Assembly: GCF_028291745.1 (NCBI RefSeq)
Contig: NZ_JAQGNQ010000112.1
Location: 1-64,000 of the forward strand
Direction: 5' to 3'
DNA: 64,000 nt
Source: Ramlibacter sp.
GTDB taxonomy: Bacteria; Pseudomonadota; Gammaproteobacteria; Burkholderiales; Burkholderiaceae_C
The translations under genes and the position numbers were made by a program. Of the stretch, positions 57,401-64,000 are shown piece after piece. A model generated the notes under the pieces. That model was not told the origin of the DNA and did not search any database. It saw nothing but the letters and a program-made list of their open reading frames with translations. Positions within the stretch are counted from its first letter, which is position 1; each line of letters opens with the position of its first letter.

Positions 57401-60400
57401 GCGATATCGGACAACGCCTGGAAACCGACGGTCGCCGAACTGCCGGCCAGCGCGTGCGCCCAGCCCACAGTGCTGTCGGGGACGGACTGGTTCATCTCCA
57501 GCGTCCACTCGCTGATCTCGGTCGCGAGCCGGCGTGACCACTCGTCCGCCTCGTTGAGGTAGACGTTGTAGAGAGGAATGCCGATGCGCAGCTTGCCGAT
57601 CACCTTGACCTGCTCGTCGCGCGCAGGCGCGGACGAATCGACCGGCTCGACTTCGGGCTCGGCTCCGGTCACTGCCGGCTGCACTTGCGCGACCGGCTCG
57701 GGCTGCGCCATCGGGGCGGCTTCCGCCGGCACCTGGGCGAAGCCGGCCACCGCGGAGAGGCTGGCGAAGTCGATGTCCTCCATGCCGAACGCGTGTTCGA
57801 CCTTCGGCTCGGACCTGGCCGCGGGCACATCGAGCTGGAGGCGCGGCATGACGGCCGTGGAGGCGAGCTCGGGCAATTCCTCGGGCTCGGCTTGCGCGGC
57901 CGGGACCGGGAGCGACGCGGGCGGGTGCGCCTCGGGCATGGCAAAGCTCGCAGCGAGCTGCGCGAATTCCGGCGGCAGTTCGTCGTCTGCGCCGAGCTCG
58001 GAAACTTCGGTCGCGGCCGGAGCAGCCAGCGAGGCTTCCGGGGTGAGGTCGAAGTCGAACGAGACCTCGGCCGGCCGGGCGGCGGGAGGATCGAGGTCCA
58101 GCGTGAAGCCCAGGTCCGCGAAATCCATGGTCGGCGCGGCTGGCGCGGCGGCCGGCTCGAGATCGGCAAAGCCGGAGTCCAGCGCCACCAGGTTCGACAG
58201 GATGGCTTCGTCCTGCACGGGCAGTTCGGCAGCCACTTCCACCGCGGCCGGCGCTGCGGGCGCGGCGGCCCCAGGCAGCGCGATGGGCAGCAGGCGCGAC
58301 TCGGTGCGCAGCGCGTCGGCGGCGGTGCGGAACGCGGCCGCTTGCCACTGGCTGTCAGTGTGTGCCGCGATGTCGTCGGTCCACCGGCCGAAGCCCTGCA
58401 TCGCCTCGACGCACAGCGTGCGCATGTCCGCGCCGGCCGACTTCTGGTCGGCCAACCAGGTGTTCAGCACCTGCTCCAGCGACCAGGCGGCCTCGCCGAA
58501 TTCGTTCAGGCCCACCATGCGCGAGCTGCCCTTGAGCGTGTGGAACGCGCGCCGCAGCGTCGTCATCTCGGGGAGGTTCTTGGGCTCATCGGCCAGCGCC
58601 TGCAGGGCGGCCAGGCCATTGGCGACGACCTCGCGCGCTTCCTCCAGGAAGATCTGCAGCAGTTCGTCGTCGCTCTCATCGTCGGCGGCGGGAGCAGCAG
58701 CGACGGGAGCGGGTGCGGGCTTGGCAGCCACCGGCGCGGGCGCGGGCACAGCCGCCACCGGTGCGGGAGCGGCTGCAGCGACCACAGCGGCGGGTGCAAC
58801 GGCGACCGGCGCCGGTGCCACCACAGGCGGCAGTTCCAGCGACGGCAGTTCGGGCAGGCGCGCAACGGGCGCGGCGACAGGCGACGGCGCAGCGATCACC
58901 TCGATCACGGGCGCGGCGGCTTCGGCCGCGGGTTCTTCCGCGCGTCCCATCAGCGGACGCAGTTCGCCACGCACGTCGTCCCAGATGAACAGCTTCTTGG
59001 CCAGCGTCGGCTGGTAGTTCAGCATGTCGATCAGGAAACCGAGAGCGCCGAGGTTGTTGCCCAGCTTCTCGAAGGTGCCGGCGGTGCGCGCCTTCGCTTC
59101 GTCGACATCGGTGGTGATGATGTTTTCCACCGTCTCGCGCATGCGCATCACTGCCTGCGAGGCCTGGTCCAGGCCCAGCACCGACAGCACGCCGCGCATC
59201 TGCTGCAGGAAGCCCGGCGCGTCGCGCAGCGGGGCCTTGTCGGCGGGATCGCGGAAGAACTGATCGAGCAGCTTCTCGAGCTCGCCCATGGTGCCGCGCA
59301 GTTCGCCGACGACGCTGCCCATGGTCTGCTTGTCGCTCACGCGCCGGTACAGGTCTTCGACCCAGTGCTCCAGCGGCTCGGGATGGCCGCCTTGCTGCAC
59401 CTTCTTCAGGCGCTCGGCCAGGCGCGCGGTGCGGTCGGCGAGTTGCTGGTCGTTGGGGTCCAGGTCCTGGAAGGCCGCTTCCAGGTACAGGACGGCCGTG
59501 GCCACTTCCATCGCCAGTTCGGCACTGGGCGCGCGGTTGCTGCGCACCACGTTGTCGATGGCGCCGTTCATGGCCTGCGCCAGCGGCTGGCTGCCGGGAT
59601 AGAGCTTCTGCAGCGTCTCGGCCAGCGCGTGGAACTGCTCGCCGACGCTCTTGACCTTGTGGCTGTCGCCGCCGGACAGGCCGGACCAGGTTTCCTTGGC
59701 GGTCGCGATGCGCTTGCGCAGCTGGTTCAGCAGCACCGGATCGAAGCGGCCGAAGGGGCTGGTGGCGTAGTCGACCGGCCTGGCCTTCGCGAGGCCGTAG
59801 CCCTGGCGCACGGCGGTCAGCGCGGGCGCGTCGGTGGGGCGCGCGGGCACGGCCTGCGCGCAGAAGAAGACGAGGTCCTGGGCCAGGCGCTCGGACACGC
59901 CCGCGTCGCCCTTGGCAAGCGCTGCGTACTGCAGCAGCACGCGCGATGCGGCGCGCTTGACGAACAGGTCGGCGGGCAGCAGGCCCAGCGCGATCGCCTC
60001 GAAGTAGCCGCCGGCGATCTTCCAGAAGATCTTCGGCTGGCGCGCGGTCTGCGCGGCGGCCAGGCCCACGCTCAGTTCGGCGAGGTCGCGGCCGGCGGCC
60101 GCGTCGGCGGTCTTGACGATGCGCAGCACCGCCTGGTCCATGCGCGAGCGCACGGCGGGTTCGTAGGCCAGGGGGCGGACCGCGGCGGGGGCCTGGAAGT
60201 CGTTCCACTGCCAGTTGATGCCCCACAGGTCGGCGGGATGGATGCGGTCGGCCCCGGTGAGGTCCTGCACGTCCTTGTACTGCACGAACAGCGACACCGG
60301 CGACACCGCCTTGCCACCAAGCAGCGCCTCGAGGAATTCGGTCAGCGCGAAGCCGGCGCGCTCCACCTTGGCGGCGGACGCCTCGGTGCACAGCTCGGGC

Positions 60401-60693
60401 CGCTCGACGAACCTCTGCACCGCCGCTTCCATGCTGCGCAGCATGTGCGCCGGGGCGGGCATGCCCACCATCTCGAGCGCGCCGACGGCCTGGTGCATGT
60501 GCTGGCGGGCGATGCGCAACTGGCCGGCATCGACCGAAGCCATATCCTGGCCGCGTGCCTGCGCCGCATCGCGCACGAAGCGCCGCAACGCCGACGAGGC
60601 CGATTCGAGCGACTTGCGCAGCTCGTCCAGCACCCAGGCCAGCGGGCCCAGGTCGTTGTTTGGCAGATCGTGATCTTGGGCTGCTGCTTGCAT
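54496..60693 (-). CDS. hybrid chemotaxis kinase of the type IV pilus system (ChpA/PilL)
   Basis: A 2,065-residue CheA-type kinase controlling twitching motility. In order: an N-terminal region with degenerate Hpt-like and FimL-like repeats, an Hpt with HTLKGSSRMVG (near 720), one with HALAGSSATVG (near 1085), an Hpt with HTLKGSARLAG (near 1313), long Ala/Pro linkers, and a CheA dimer/ATPase core with N-box HLLRNCVAHGVE (near 1640), DDGAGLD and GRGIGMDVV. A CheW domain and a receiver with LSDIEMPRMDG (near 1991) end the protein. It follows pilJ by 100 bp, and a hairpin lies between them. Confidence 0.93.
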   Translation of the reverse strand: MQAAAQDHDLPNNDLGPLAWVLDELRKSLESASSALRRFVRDAAQARGQDMASVDAGQLRIARQHMHQAVGALEMVGMPAPAHMLRSMEAAVQRFVERPELCTEASAAKVERAGFALTEFLEALLGGKAVSPVSLFVQYKDVQDLTGADRIHPADLWGINWQWNDFQAPAAVRPLAYEPAVRSRMDQAVLRIVKTADAAAGRDLAELSVGLAAAQTARQPKIFWKIAGGYFEAIALGLLPADLFVKRAASRVLLQYAALAKGDAGVSERLAQDLVFFCAQAVPARPTDAPALTAVRQGYGLAKARPVDYATSPFGRFDPVLLNQLRKRIATAKETWSGLSGGDSHKVKSVGEQFHALAETLQKLYPGSQPLAQAMNGAIDNVVRSNRAPSAELAMEVATAVLYLEAAFQDLDPNDQQLADRTARLAERLKKVQQGGHPEPLEHWVEDLYRRVSDKQTMGSVVGELRGTMGELEKLLDQFFRDPADKAPLRDAPGFLQQMRGVLSVLGLDQASQAVMRMRETVENIITTDVDEAKARTAGTFEKLGNNLGALGFLIDMLNYQPTLAKKLFIWDDVRGELRPLMGRAEEPAAEAAAPVIEVIAAPSPVAAPVARLPELPSLELPPVVAPAPVAVAPAAVVAAAAPAPVAAVPAPAPVAAKPAPAPVAAAPAADDESDDELLQIFLEEAREVVANGLAALQALADEPKNLPEMTTLRRAFHTLKGSSRMVGLNEFGEAAWSLEQVLNTWLADQKSAGADMRTLCVEAMQGFGRWTDDIAAHTDSQWQAAAFRTAADALRTESRLLPIALPGAAAPAAPAAVEVAAELPVQDEAILSNLVALDSGFADLEPAAAPAAPTMDFADLGFTLDLDPPAARPAEVSFDFDLTPEASLAAPAATEVSELGADDELPPEFAQLAASFAMPEAHPPASLPVPAAQAEPEELPELASTAVMPRLQLDVPAARSEPKVEHAFGMEDIDFASLSAVAGFAQVPAEAAPMAQPEPVAQVQPAVTGAEPEVEPVDSSAPARDEQVKVIGKLRIGIPLYNVYLNEADEWSRRLATEISEWTLEMNQSVPDSTVGWAHALAGSSATVGFQALSDIARALEGALQHTQALADGTPQHARVFTEAAEEVRRLLHQFAAGFLKEPDAVLLQALHALKNAEGDLRTDSRFPPSRLDETDIDVDFDFSPPQAEAVQPAPAETVAPVVIAQPAPMVQPVPVVQPAPVVQAARIAQPALLLQPAPLLQPAAPRAPVVAIEDDEEDLSDVVDAIDPDLFPIFEEEAAELMPALGSALRAWANHPSQREPRDQVLRHLHTLKGSARLAGALQLGELAHRMESEVEYLGSENIAAADVEALLHRFDSMQARFDTLRGTGGFAPAEEPQAIEPAAAPQVVAAQPAVAPQPLQAVPVAAVEPAPVAQQAAPAAQPAPVRTAIAMPAQTSVTVAHKSANQAVRVRSQLLDRLVMQAGEVMITRSRLESELRQLRGSLGDLTGNLDRLRMQLREIEVQAESQMQSRMAQAKDTAAGFDPLEFDRFTRVQELTRLMAESVNDVATVQRNIQRVVEATEDDLVAQARQTRELQRDLLRTRMVEFDGISERLYRVVRLAAKESGKQVKLDIIGGTIEMDRGVLDRMTPAFEHLLRNCVAHGVETPDVRTAAGKTPSGTINVHMRHEGNDVSVEFQDDGAGLDVARIRDKAIQQGLITPQQQLSDSDAANLIFLPGFSTAAQVTELAGRGIGMDVVRAEVNALGGRIETTTQAGRGTSFKLVLPLTTAVTQVVMVRSGKLSIGVPANLVELVRRGSQKEVQQAYNSGTFEFAGEQLPFFWSGALLQSSRHTVEPQTKTLPVVIFRSAAQRVAVHVDEVLGNQEVVVKNLGPQLARLPGLAGMTVLASGAVVLIYNPVALMQVYGEQARALSADRAQPDMLEQTGKPAAPLMPVVPTVPLVLVVDDSITVRRVTQRLLTREGYRVALAADGLQALERLADELPTVVLSDIEMPRMDGFDLARNIRGDVRLAHLPIVMITSRIAEKHREHAKELGVNHYLGKPYSEEELLSLVKHYSAQAVTA

Positions 60694-60722
60694 TGCTTTA
60701 TGACTCGCTTCGCTGATGACTT

Positions 60723-60780
60723 CGCTGCGCCTCAACGGCGAATGACGCACCGGTCATTCGCCATCCCCCGTCGCGCAGCG
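60723..60780. repeat. nested inverted repeat between pilJ and chpA
   Basis: Inner stem GGCGAATGAC / GTCATTCGCC (60737-60746, 60753-60762) within outer GCTGCGC / GCGCAGC arms. It sits in the pilJ-chpA mRNA and may tune relative expression or stability. No T-tract follows. Confidence 0.6.
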
Positions 60781-60793
60781 ACGGAGTCATTCG

Positions 60794-63046
60794 TCAGGCA
60801 ATCTTGAACCGCGACACCGACTGGCGAAGTTCTTCGGCCATGCGGGTCAGTTCGCGCACCTGCTGCGCGGTGGAGCGGGTGCCTTCGCCGGTCTGTTCGG
60901 TCACGGCGAAGATGTGCTGGATGTTGCCGGCCACCACGTTGGCGGATTCGGCTTCCTTGGAGGCGGACAGCGAGATCTGTTCGATCAGGTCGGCCAGGCG
61001 GCGCGACACCTGGTCGATCTCGGTCAGCGCGGTACCCGCGGTGTCGGACAGCTTGGCCCCTTCCACCACACCCTGCGTCGAGCGTTCCATGGCGGCCACG
61101 GCGTCCTGCGTGTCGGTCTGAATGGCCTTCACCAGCGCCGAGATCTGGCGCGTCGCATCGGCGGAGCGCTCAGCCAGTCGCTGCACTTCTTCGGCCACCA
61201 CCGAGAAGCCGCGACCGGCTTCACCGGCGGATGCCGCCTGGATGGCAGCGTTCAGGGCCAGCACGTTGGTCTGTTCGGTAATGTCGGAAATCAGTTCGGT
61301 GATTTCGCCGATCTCCTGCGAGGACTCGCCCAGGCGCTTGATCCGCTTGGAGGTTTCCTGGATCTGGTCGCGAATCGAGTTCATGCCGCCGATGGCGTTC
61401 TGCACCGCCTGCAGGCCCGACTCCGCGGCTTTCAGCGACTGGCGCGCAACCTGGGCGGATTCCTGCGCCTGGCCGGACACCGTGTTGATTCGGCCGGCCA
61501 TGTCGAGCACCGACTGGCCGGTTTCGCGAATTTCGCGCAGCTGCTCGGTCGAGGCGGCCAGCAGTTCGGTGGAGGTGGATTCCACCTGCGCCGTCGTCTG
61601 CGCCACCCGCGTGACCGTGTTCTGCACCGCACCCACCAGCTGGCGCAGTTCTTCCACCGTGTAGTTCACCGAGTCGGCGATGGCGCCGGTGATGTCCTCG
61701 GTGACGGTCGCTTCCTGCGTCAGGTCGCCTTCGGCCACCGACTGCAGTTCGTTCATCAGGCGAAGAATGGCGGCCTGGTTGGCGTCGTTCACGCGCTTGG
61801 CTTCCTGCTCCTGGCGCTCGGCTTCCAGGCGCTGCGATTCGGCGCGTTCCTGGCGGTTGCGCGAGTCCTGCAGCTGCACGAAGGCCAGGCCGATGGCACA
61901 GGCGATCGCGAACAGCGAGGAGATGGCCAGCGCGACCAACGCACCGGCGCCCAGGCCGGTCTGCGCGGACAACTTGCTTTGCAGTTCTTCCATCGAGCGG
62001 CGCAGCGGCTCGGAGTCGGCGACGATCGAGGCCTGCGCTTCGCGGGCGGACACCAGGCCCTGCAGGTTGCCCAGGATGGCGCCGGCTTCCTGGCGCGTCT
62101 GCTCATAGAGCTTTAACAGCGCGTCGAGGCGTTCGCGGGTCTGTTCGTCCTTGGAGGCGACGAGGCGCAGCTCGGGGTTGCCATCCATCAGGCCTTGCGC
62201 GATCTCCTTGAAGGAGTTCAAGTCCTTGCCCAGCAGGAACACGGCTTCCGGCGACACGCCTTCCATGGTCAGGAATTCGTTGGCGGACTTGCCGATCCGC
62301 TGGGTCAGCATCACGAGCTGGCCGGCGGCGGAAATCTCGGCGGGATTCGCGTTCTGCTGCAGCTTGAGCGAAGACACCGTCTCGGCGATCTCCAGCAGGT
62401 CGGACGACTGGCGGTTGATCGTGCGCAGCGCGGTGCCCACCTGGGTCAGGATCTTCTGCTGCGCCAGCACGGTCTTGGCGTTCTTCTCGGCGCGCTCCAT
62501 CAGCGGCGTGATCTTCTCCAGGTCCTTCTGCTGGTCATCGGACACCGGCGCGAGGCGCAGCTCGGCGTCACCTGCCTTCAGGCCGCGCACGGTCTGCGCC
62601 AGCACCTGGGCCGATTCCCGCACGTCGGGAAAGGCCTGGGGGCTGCCGATCAGCGCCTGCGACACCGACTTGGCGAGTCGTTGCGACTGCATCAGCGACT
62701 GCCCGGTACCCGCCACCTGCTGCGCCACCTTGTCCGCCTGGTTCACCGAGTAGATCGCCACGCCGCCCAGCACCACCAACGCCACCGACAACAGCGTGAA
62801 CAGGATGCGCTGGTGGGTGGCCGTCGTGCGGCGCCCGAGCACCGGCACCGTGATCAGTTCCGCGCGGTCGATTTCCTCGCTGATCGAGTCGTCGTCGAGC
62901 GAGTCCCCCGCGATGCTGCCGCCGGATTCGATGCTGGCCGTGGATGGATCCGGGGCAGCGAGGCTCAGTTCCTGGGTGACGGACGGGTCCATCTCCTCGG
63001 ACGGGTTCTTGGCGAACAGGTTCTTCAGGGAAAAGCTGGCGGACAT
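60794..63046 (-). CDS. pilJ: type IV pilus methyl-accepting chemotaxis protein
   Basis: A 750-residue membrane chemoreceptor of the PilJ type. A cytoplasmic N-terminal stretch precedes TM1 ([20 protein letters not shown], about 80-100). Two PilJ-type helical periplasmic modules follow, then TM2 ([20 protein letters not shown]), a HAMP-like segment, and the signalling domain with the hairpin tip [38 protein letters not shown]. It couples through PilI (CheW) to ChpA. It lies 22 bp downstream of pilI. Confidence 0.95.
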   Translation of the reverse strand: MSASFSLKNLFAKNPSEEMDPSVTQELSLAAPDPSTASIESGGSIAGDSLDDDSISEEIDRAELITVPVLGRRTTATHQRILFTLLSVALVVLGGVAIYSVNQADKVAQQVAGTGQSLMQSQRLAKSVSQALIGSPQAFPDVRESAQVLAQTVRGLKAGDAELRLAPVSDDQQKDLEKITPLMERAEKNAKTVLAQQKILTQVGTALRTINRQSSDLLEIAETVSSLKLQQNANPAEISAAGQLVMLTQRIGKSANEFLTMEGVSPEAVFLLGKDLNSFKEIAQGLMDGNPELRLVASKDEQTRERLDALLKLYEQTRQEAGAILGNLQGLVSAREAQASIVADSEPLRRSMEELQSKLSAQTGLGAGALVALAISSLFAIACAIGLAFVQLQDSRNRQERAESQRLEAERQEQEAKRVNDANQAAILRLMNELQSVAEGDLTQEATVTEDITGAIADSVNYTVEELRQLVGAVQNTVTRVAQTTAQVESTSTELLAASTEQLREIRETGQSVLDMAGRINTVSGQAQESAQVARQSLKAAESGLQAVQNAIGGMNSIRDQIQETSKRIKRLGESSQEIGEITELISDITEQTNVLALNAAIQAASAGEAGRGFSVVAEEVQRLAERSADATRQISALVKAIQTDTQDAVAAMERSTQGVVEGAKLSDTAGTALTEIDQVSRRLADLIEQISLSASKEAESANVVAGNIQHIFAVTEQTGEGTRSTAQQVRELTRMAEELRQSVSRFKIA

Positions 63047-63068
63047 GATGGTGCCTCAGTGGAGCGGA

Positions 63069-63599
63069 CTAAGCGCTGATGCTCAGGAAGTGCGGTTGCT
63101 GCGACAGCGCTTGCAGGTTGATTTCCTGCCAGAACGCACCGGTCGCATCGGTGAAGCCGCTGCCGAAGTAAGCCGGCGAGCCGGCGGGGGCGTCGCTCGA
63201 GGAGACGAAGGCGTCGGTATTGCGCAGCCCGGCGAGCCGGTCGATCAACAGCGCGCAGTTGACTTCCAGCAGCTGGTTCAGTGCCACCAGCCGCGACTCG
63301 GCGCGGCCGGCGTCCGAGCGCTGCGCGGGCGCCTGGCCACTGACGAAGCTGGCGAGGTCCACCACGCCATACAGGCCGCCGCGCAGGTTGGCCACGCCCA
63401 GGAACCAGCTGTGGGTGTACGGCACCGACTGGGTCGCGCTGTACGGGAAGATCTCGCCGGACTGGCTGAGCGGAAAGAGGTACTTCCTGCCGGCCGATTC
63501 GACGGCCAGCCAGCCCGCCTGCACGCCTTGGGTGCGGGCGGCCTGCAGTCGACTGGCGAGCCGGCTTTGCAGCTCGCGCAGGGCTTCGCGGTTGGCCAT
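63069..63599 (-). CDS. pilI: CheW-like scaffold of the type IV pilus system
   Basis: A 176-residue CheW-domain protein linking PilJ to ChpA. GWLAVESAGRKYLFPLSQSG and PYTHSWFLGVANLRGGLYGV are the CheW core. The protein has an N-terminal helix (REALRELQSRLASRLQAA) typical of PilI. It starts 38 bp after pilH stops and is 22 bp ahead of pilJ. Confidence 0.93.
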   Translation of the reverse strand: MANREALRELQSRLASRLQAARTQGVQAGWLAVESAGRKYLFPLSQSGEIFPYSATQSVPYTHSWFLGVANLRGGLYGVVDLASFVSGQAPAQRSDAGRAESRLVALNQLLEVNCALLIDRLAGLRNTDAFVSSSDAPAGSPAYFGSGFTDATGAFWQEINLQALSQQPHFLSISA

Positions 63600-63637
63600 G
63601 GGATCGGGTACTGCTTAGAAGAGGCGCGACGCGGACA

Positions 63638-64000
63638 TCAACCCAGGGCCTTGATCTTGGCCATGAGTTCGTCGGCATCCACCGGCTTGGTGATGTAGTC
63701 GCGCGCCCCCTGGCGCATGCCCCAGACGCGGTCGGTTTCCTGGTTCTTGCTGGTGCACATGATGATCGGCACGTCGGCGTACTGCGGATCGCGCGTGATG
63801 GCGCGCGTCAGCTGGAAGCCGTTCTGGCCCGGCATCACGACGTCCATCAGGATCAGGTCGGGCTTCTCTTCGCCCAGGCGGCGGAACGCATCCTCGGCGC
63901 TTTCCGCGGTCTTGACCGAGAACCCGTTCTTCTGCAACAGGTCGGTCATGAACATCAGTTCGGTCTTGCTATCGTCCACAACGAGTACTTTGCGGATGGC
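63638..64000 (-). CDS. pilH: twitching response regulator, N-terminus at the window edge
   Basis: At least 120 residues of a single-domain receiver protein: AIRKVLVVDDSKTEL, phosphoacceptor Asp in LILMDVVMPG, conserved Thr in IIMCTSKNQ and Lys in DYITKPVD. The first visible codons suggest only the start codon is missing. PilH is a phosphate acceptor for ChpA and lies first in the visible pilH-pilI-pilJ-chpA run; pilG is expected just outside the window. Confidence 0.93.
   Translation of the reverse strand, partial: AIRKVLVVDDSKTELMFMTDLLQKNGFSVKTAESAEDAFRRLGEEKPDLILMDVVMPGQNGFQLTRAITRDPQYADVPIIMCTSKNQETDRVWGMRQGARDYITKPVDADELMAKIKALG

Noticed and set aside
54523-57537. A 1,004-codon plus-strand frame within the chpA region
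   Set aside because: It is antisense to a well-supported kinase and has the His/Arg/Gln-rich composition of a shadow frame.

Overview
The window reads as a chromosome segment of a high-GC betaproteobacterium of the order Burkholderiales, most likely Comamonadaceae. This is an inference from three things: several periplasmic Bug/TctC-type receptors next to CoA-dependent catabolic genes, a PilH-PilI-PilJ-ChpA twitching chemosensory cluster, and a pyrR-pyrB-pyrX order in which the dihydroorotase homologue has lost its metal site. No rRNA, CRISPR array or transposase-bearing insertion sequence is visible. One tRNA gene, tRNA-Arg(CCU), is present.

Region 1 (1-23.9 kb) is ordinary chromosome. It starts with a carboxylate catabolic cluster (CoA-transferase, TctC receptor, GntR regulator, enoyl-CoA hydratase, CaiB-type CoA-transferase, acyl-CoA dehydrogenase). 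The lower beta-ketoadipate genes pcaI-pcaJ-pcaF follow, divergent from an IclR/PcaR-type regulator with a clear palindromic operator. Next come OsmC, a DapA-superfamily lyase, DUF1841, a dihaem cytochrome c4, a MoxR/VWA chaperone pair with two passenger genes, an aldo/keto reductase with a PsiF-like protein, a LysR-controlled ornithine cyclodeaminase-TctC-CocE hydrolase run, and a TauE/LysR divergent pair.

Region 2 (23,854-43,043) is a 19.2-kb integrative element in the 3' end of tRNA-Arg(CCU). It is bounded by an 18-bp direct repeat and has repeated TACCGYC boxes at both ends that look like integrase arm sites. It encodes a tyrosine integrase with an overlapping excisionase-like gene, an ImmR/ImmA-like repressor-protease pair, AlpA and Cro-like regulators, a replication-type HTH protein beside an origin-like repeat cluster, and two different terminase-small-subunit-like proteins. 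No large terminase, portal, major capsid protein or relaxase can be recognised. Much of the rest is undescribed: two paralogous tail-anchored membrane proteins, a tandem paralogous pair ending in a shared HLRG-x-GID motif, a SWIM-type zinc protein, a CoiA-like nuclease and an HExxH protein. A phage satellite, or a reduced prophage using a helper's packaging machinery, is the best working model.

Region 3 (43.1-64 kb) is chromosome again. It holds an alpha/beta-hydrolase lacking its nucleophile serine, a branched-chain-type amide/amino-acid receptor divergent from a GntR/FCD regulator and an aldehyde dehydrogenase (with the same 17-bp operator at both promoters), a PlsC acyltransferase, the pyrX-pyrB-pyrR-ruvX-yqgE chain of overlapping genes, a decayed photolyase, an alpha/beta-hydrolase, and the type IV pilus chemosensory genes chpA (2,065 codons), pilJ, pilI and pilH. 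Three families of dispersed palindromic repeats sit in the chromosomal intergenic spaces.
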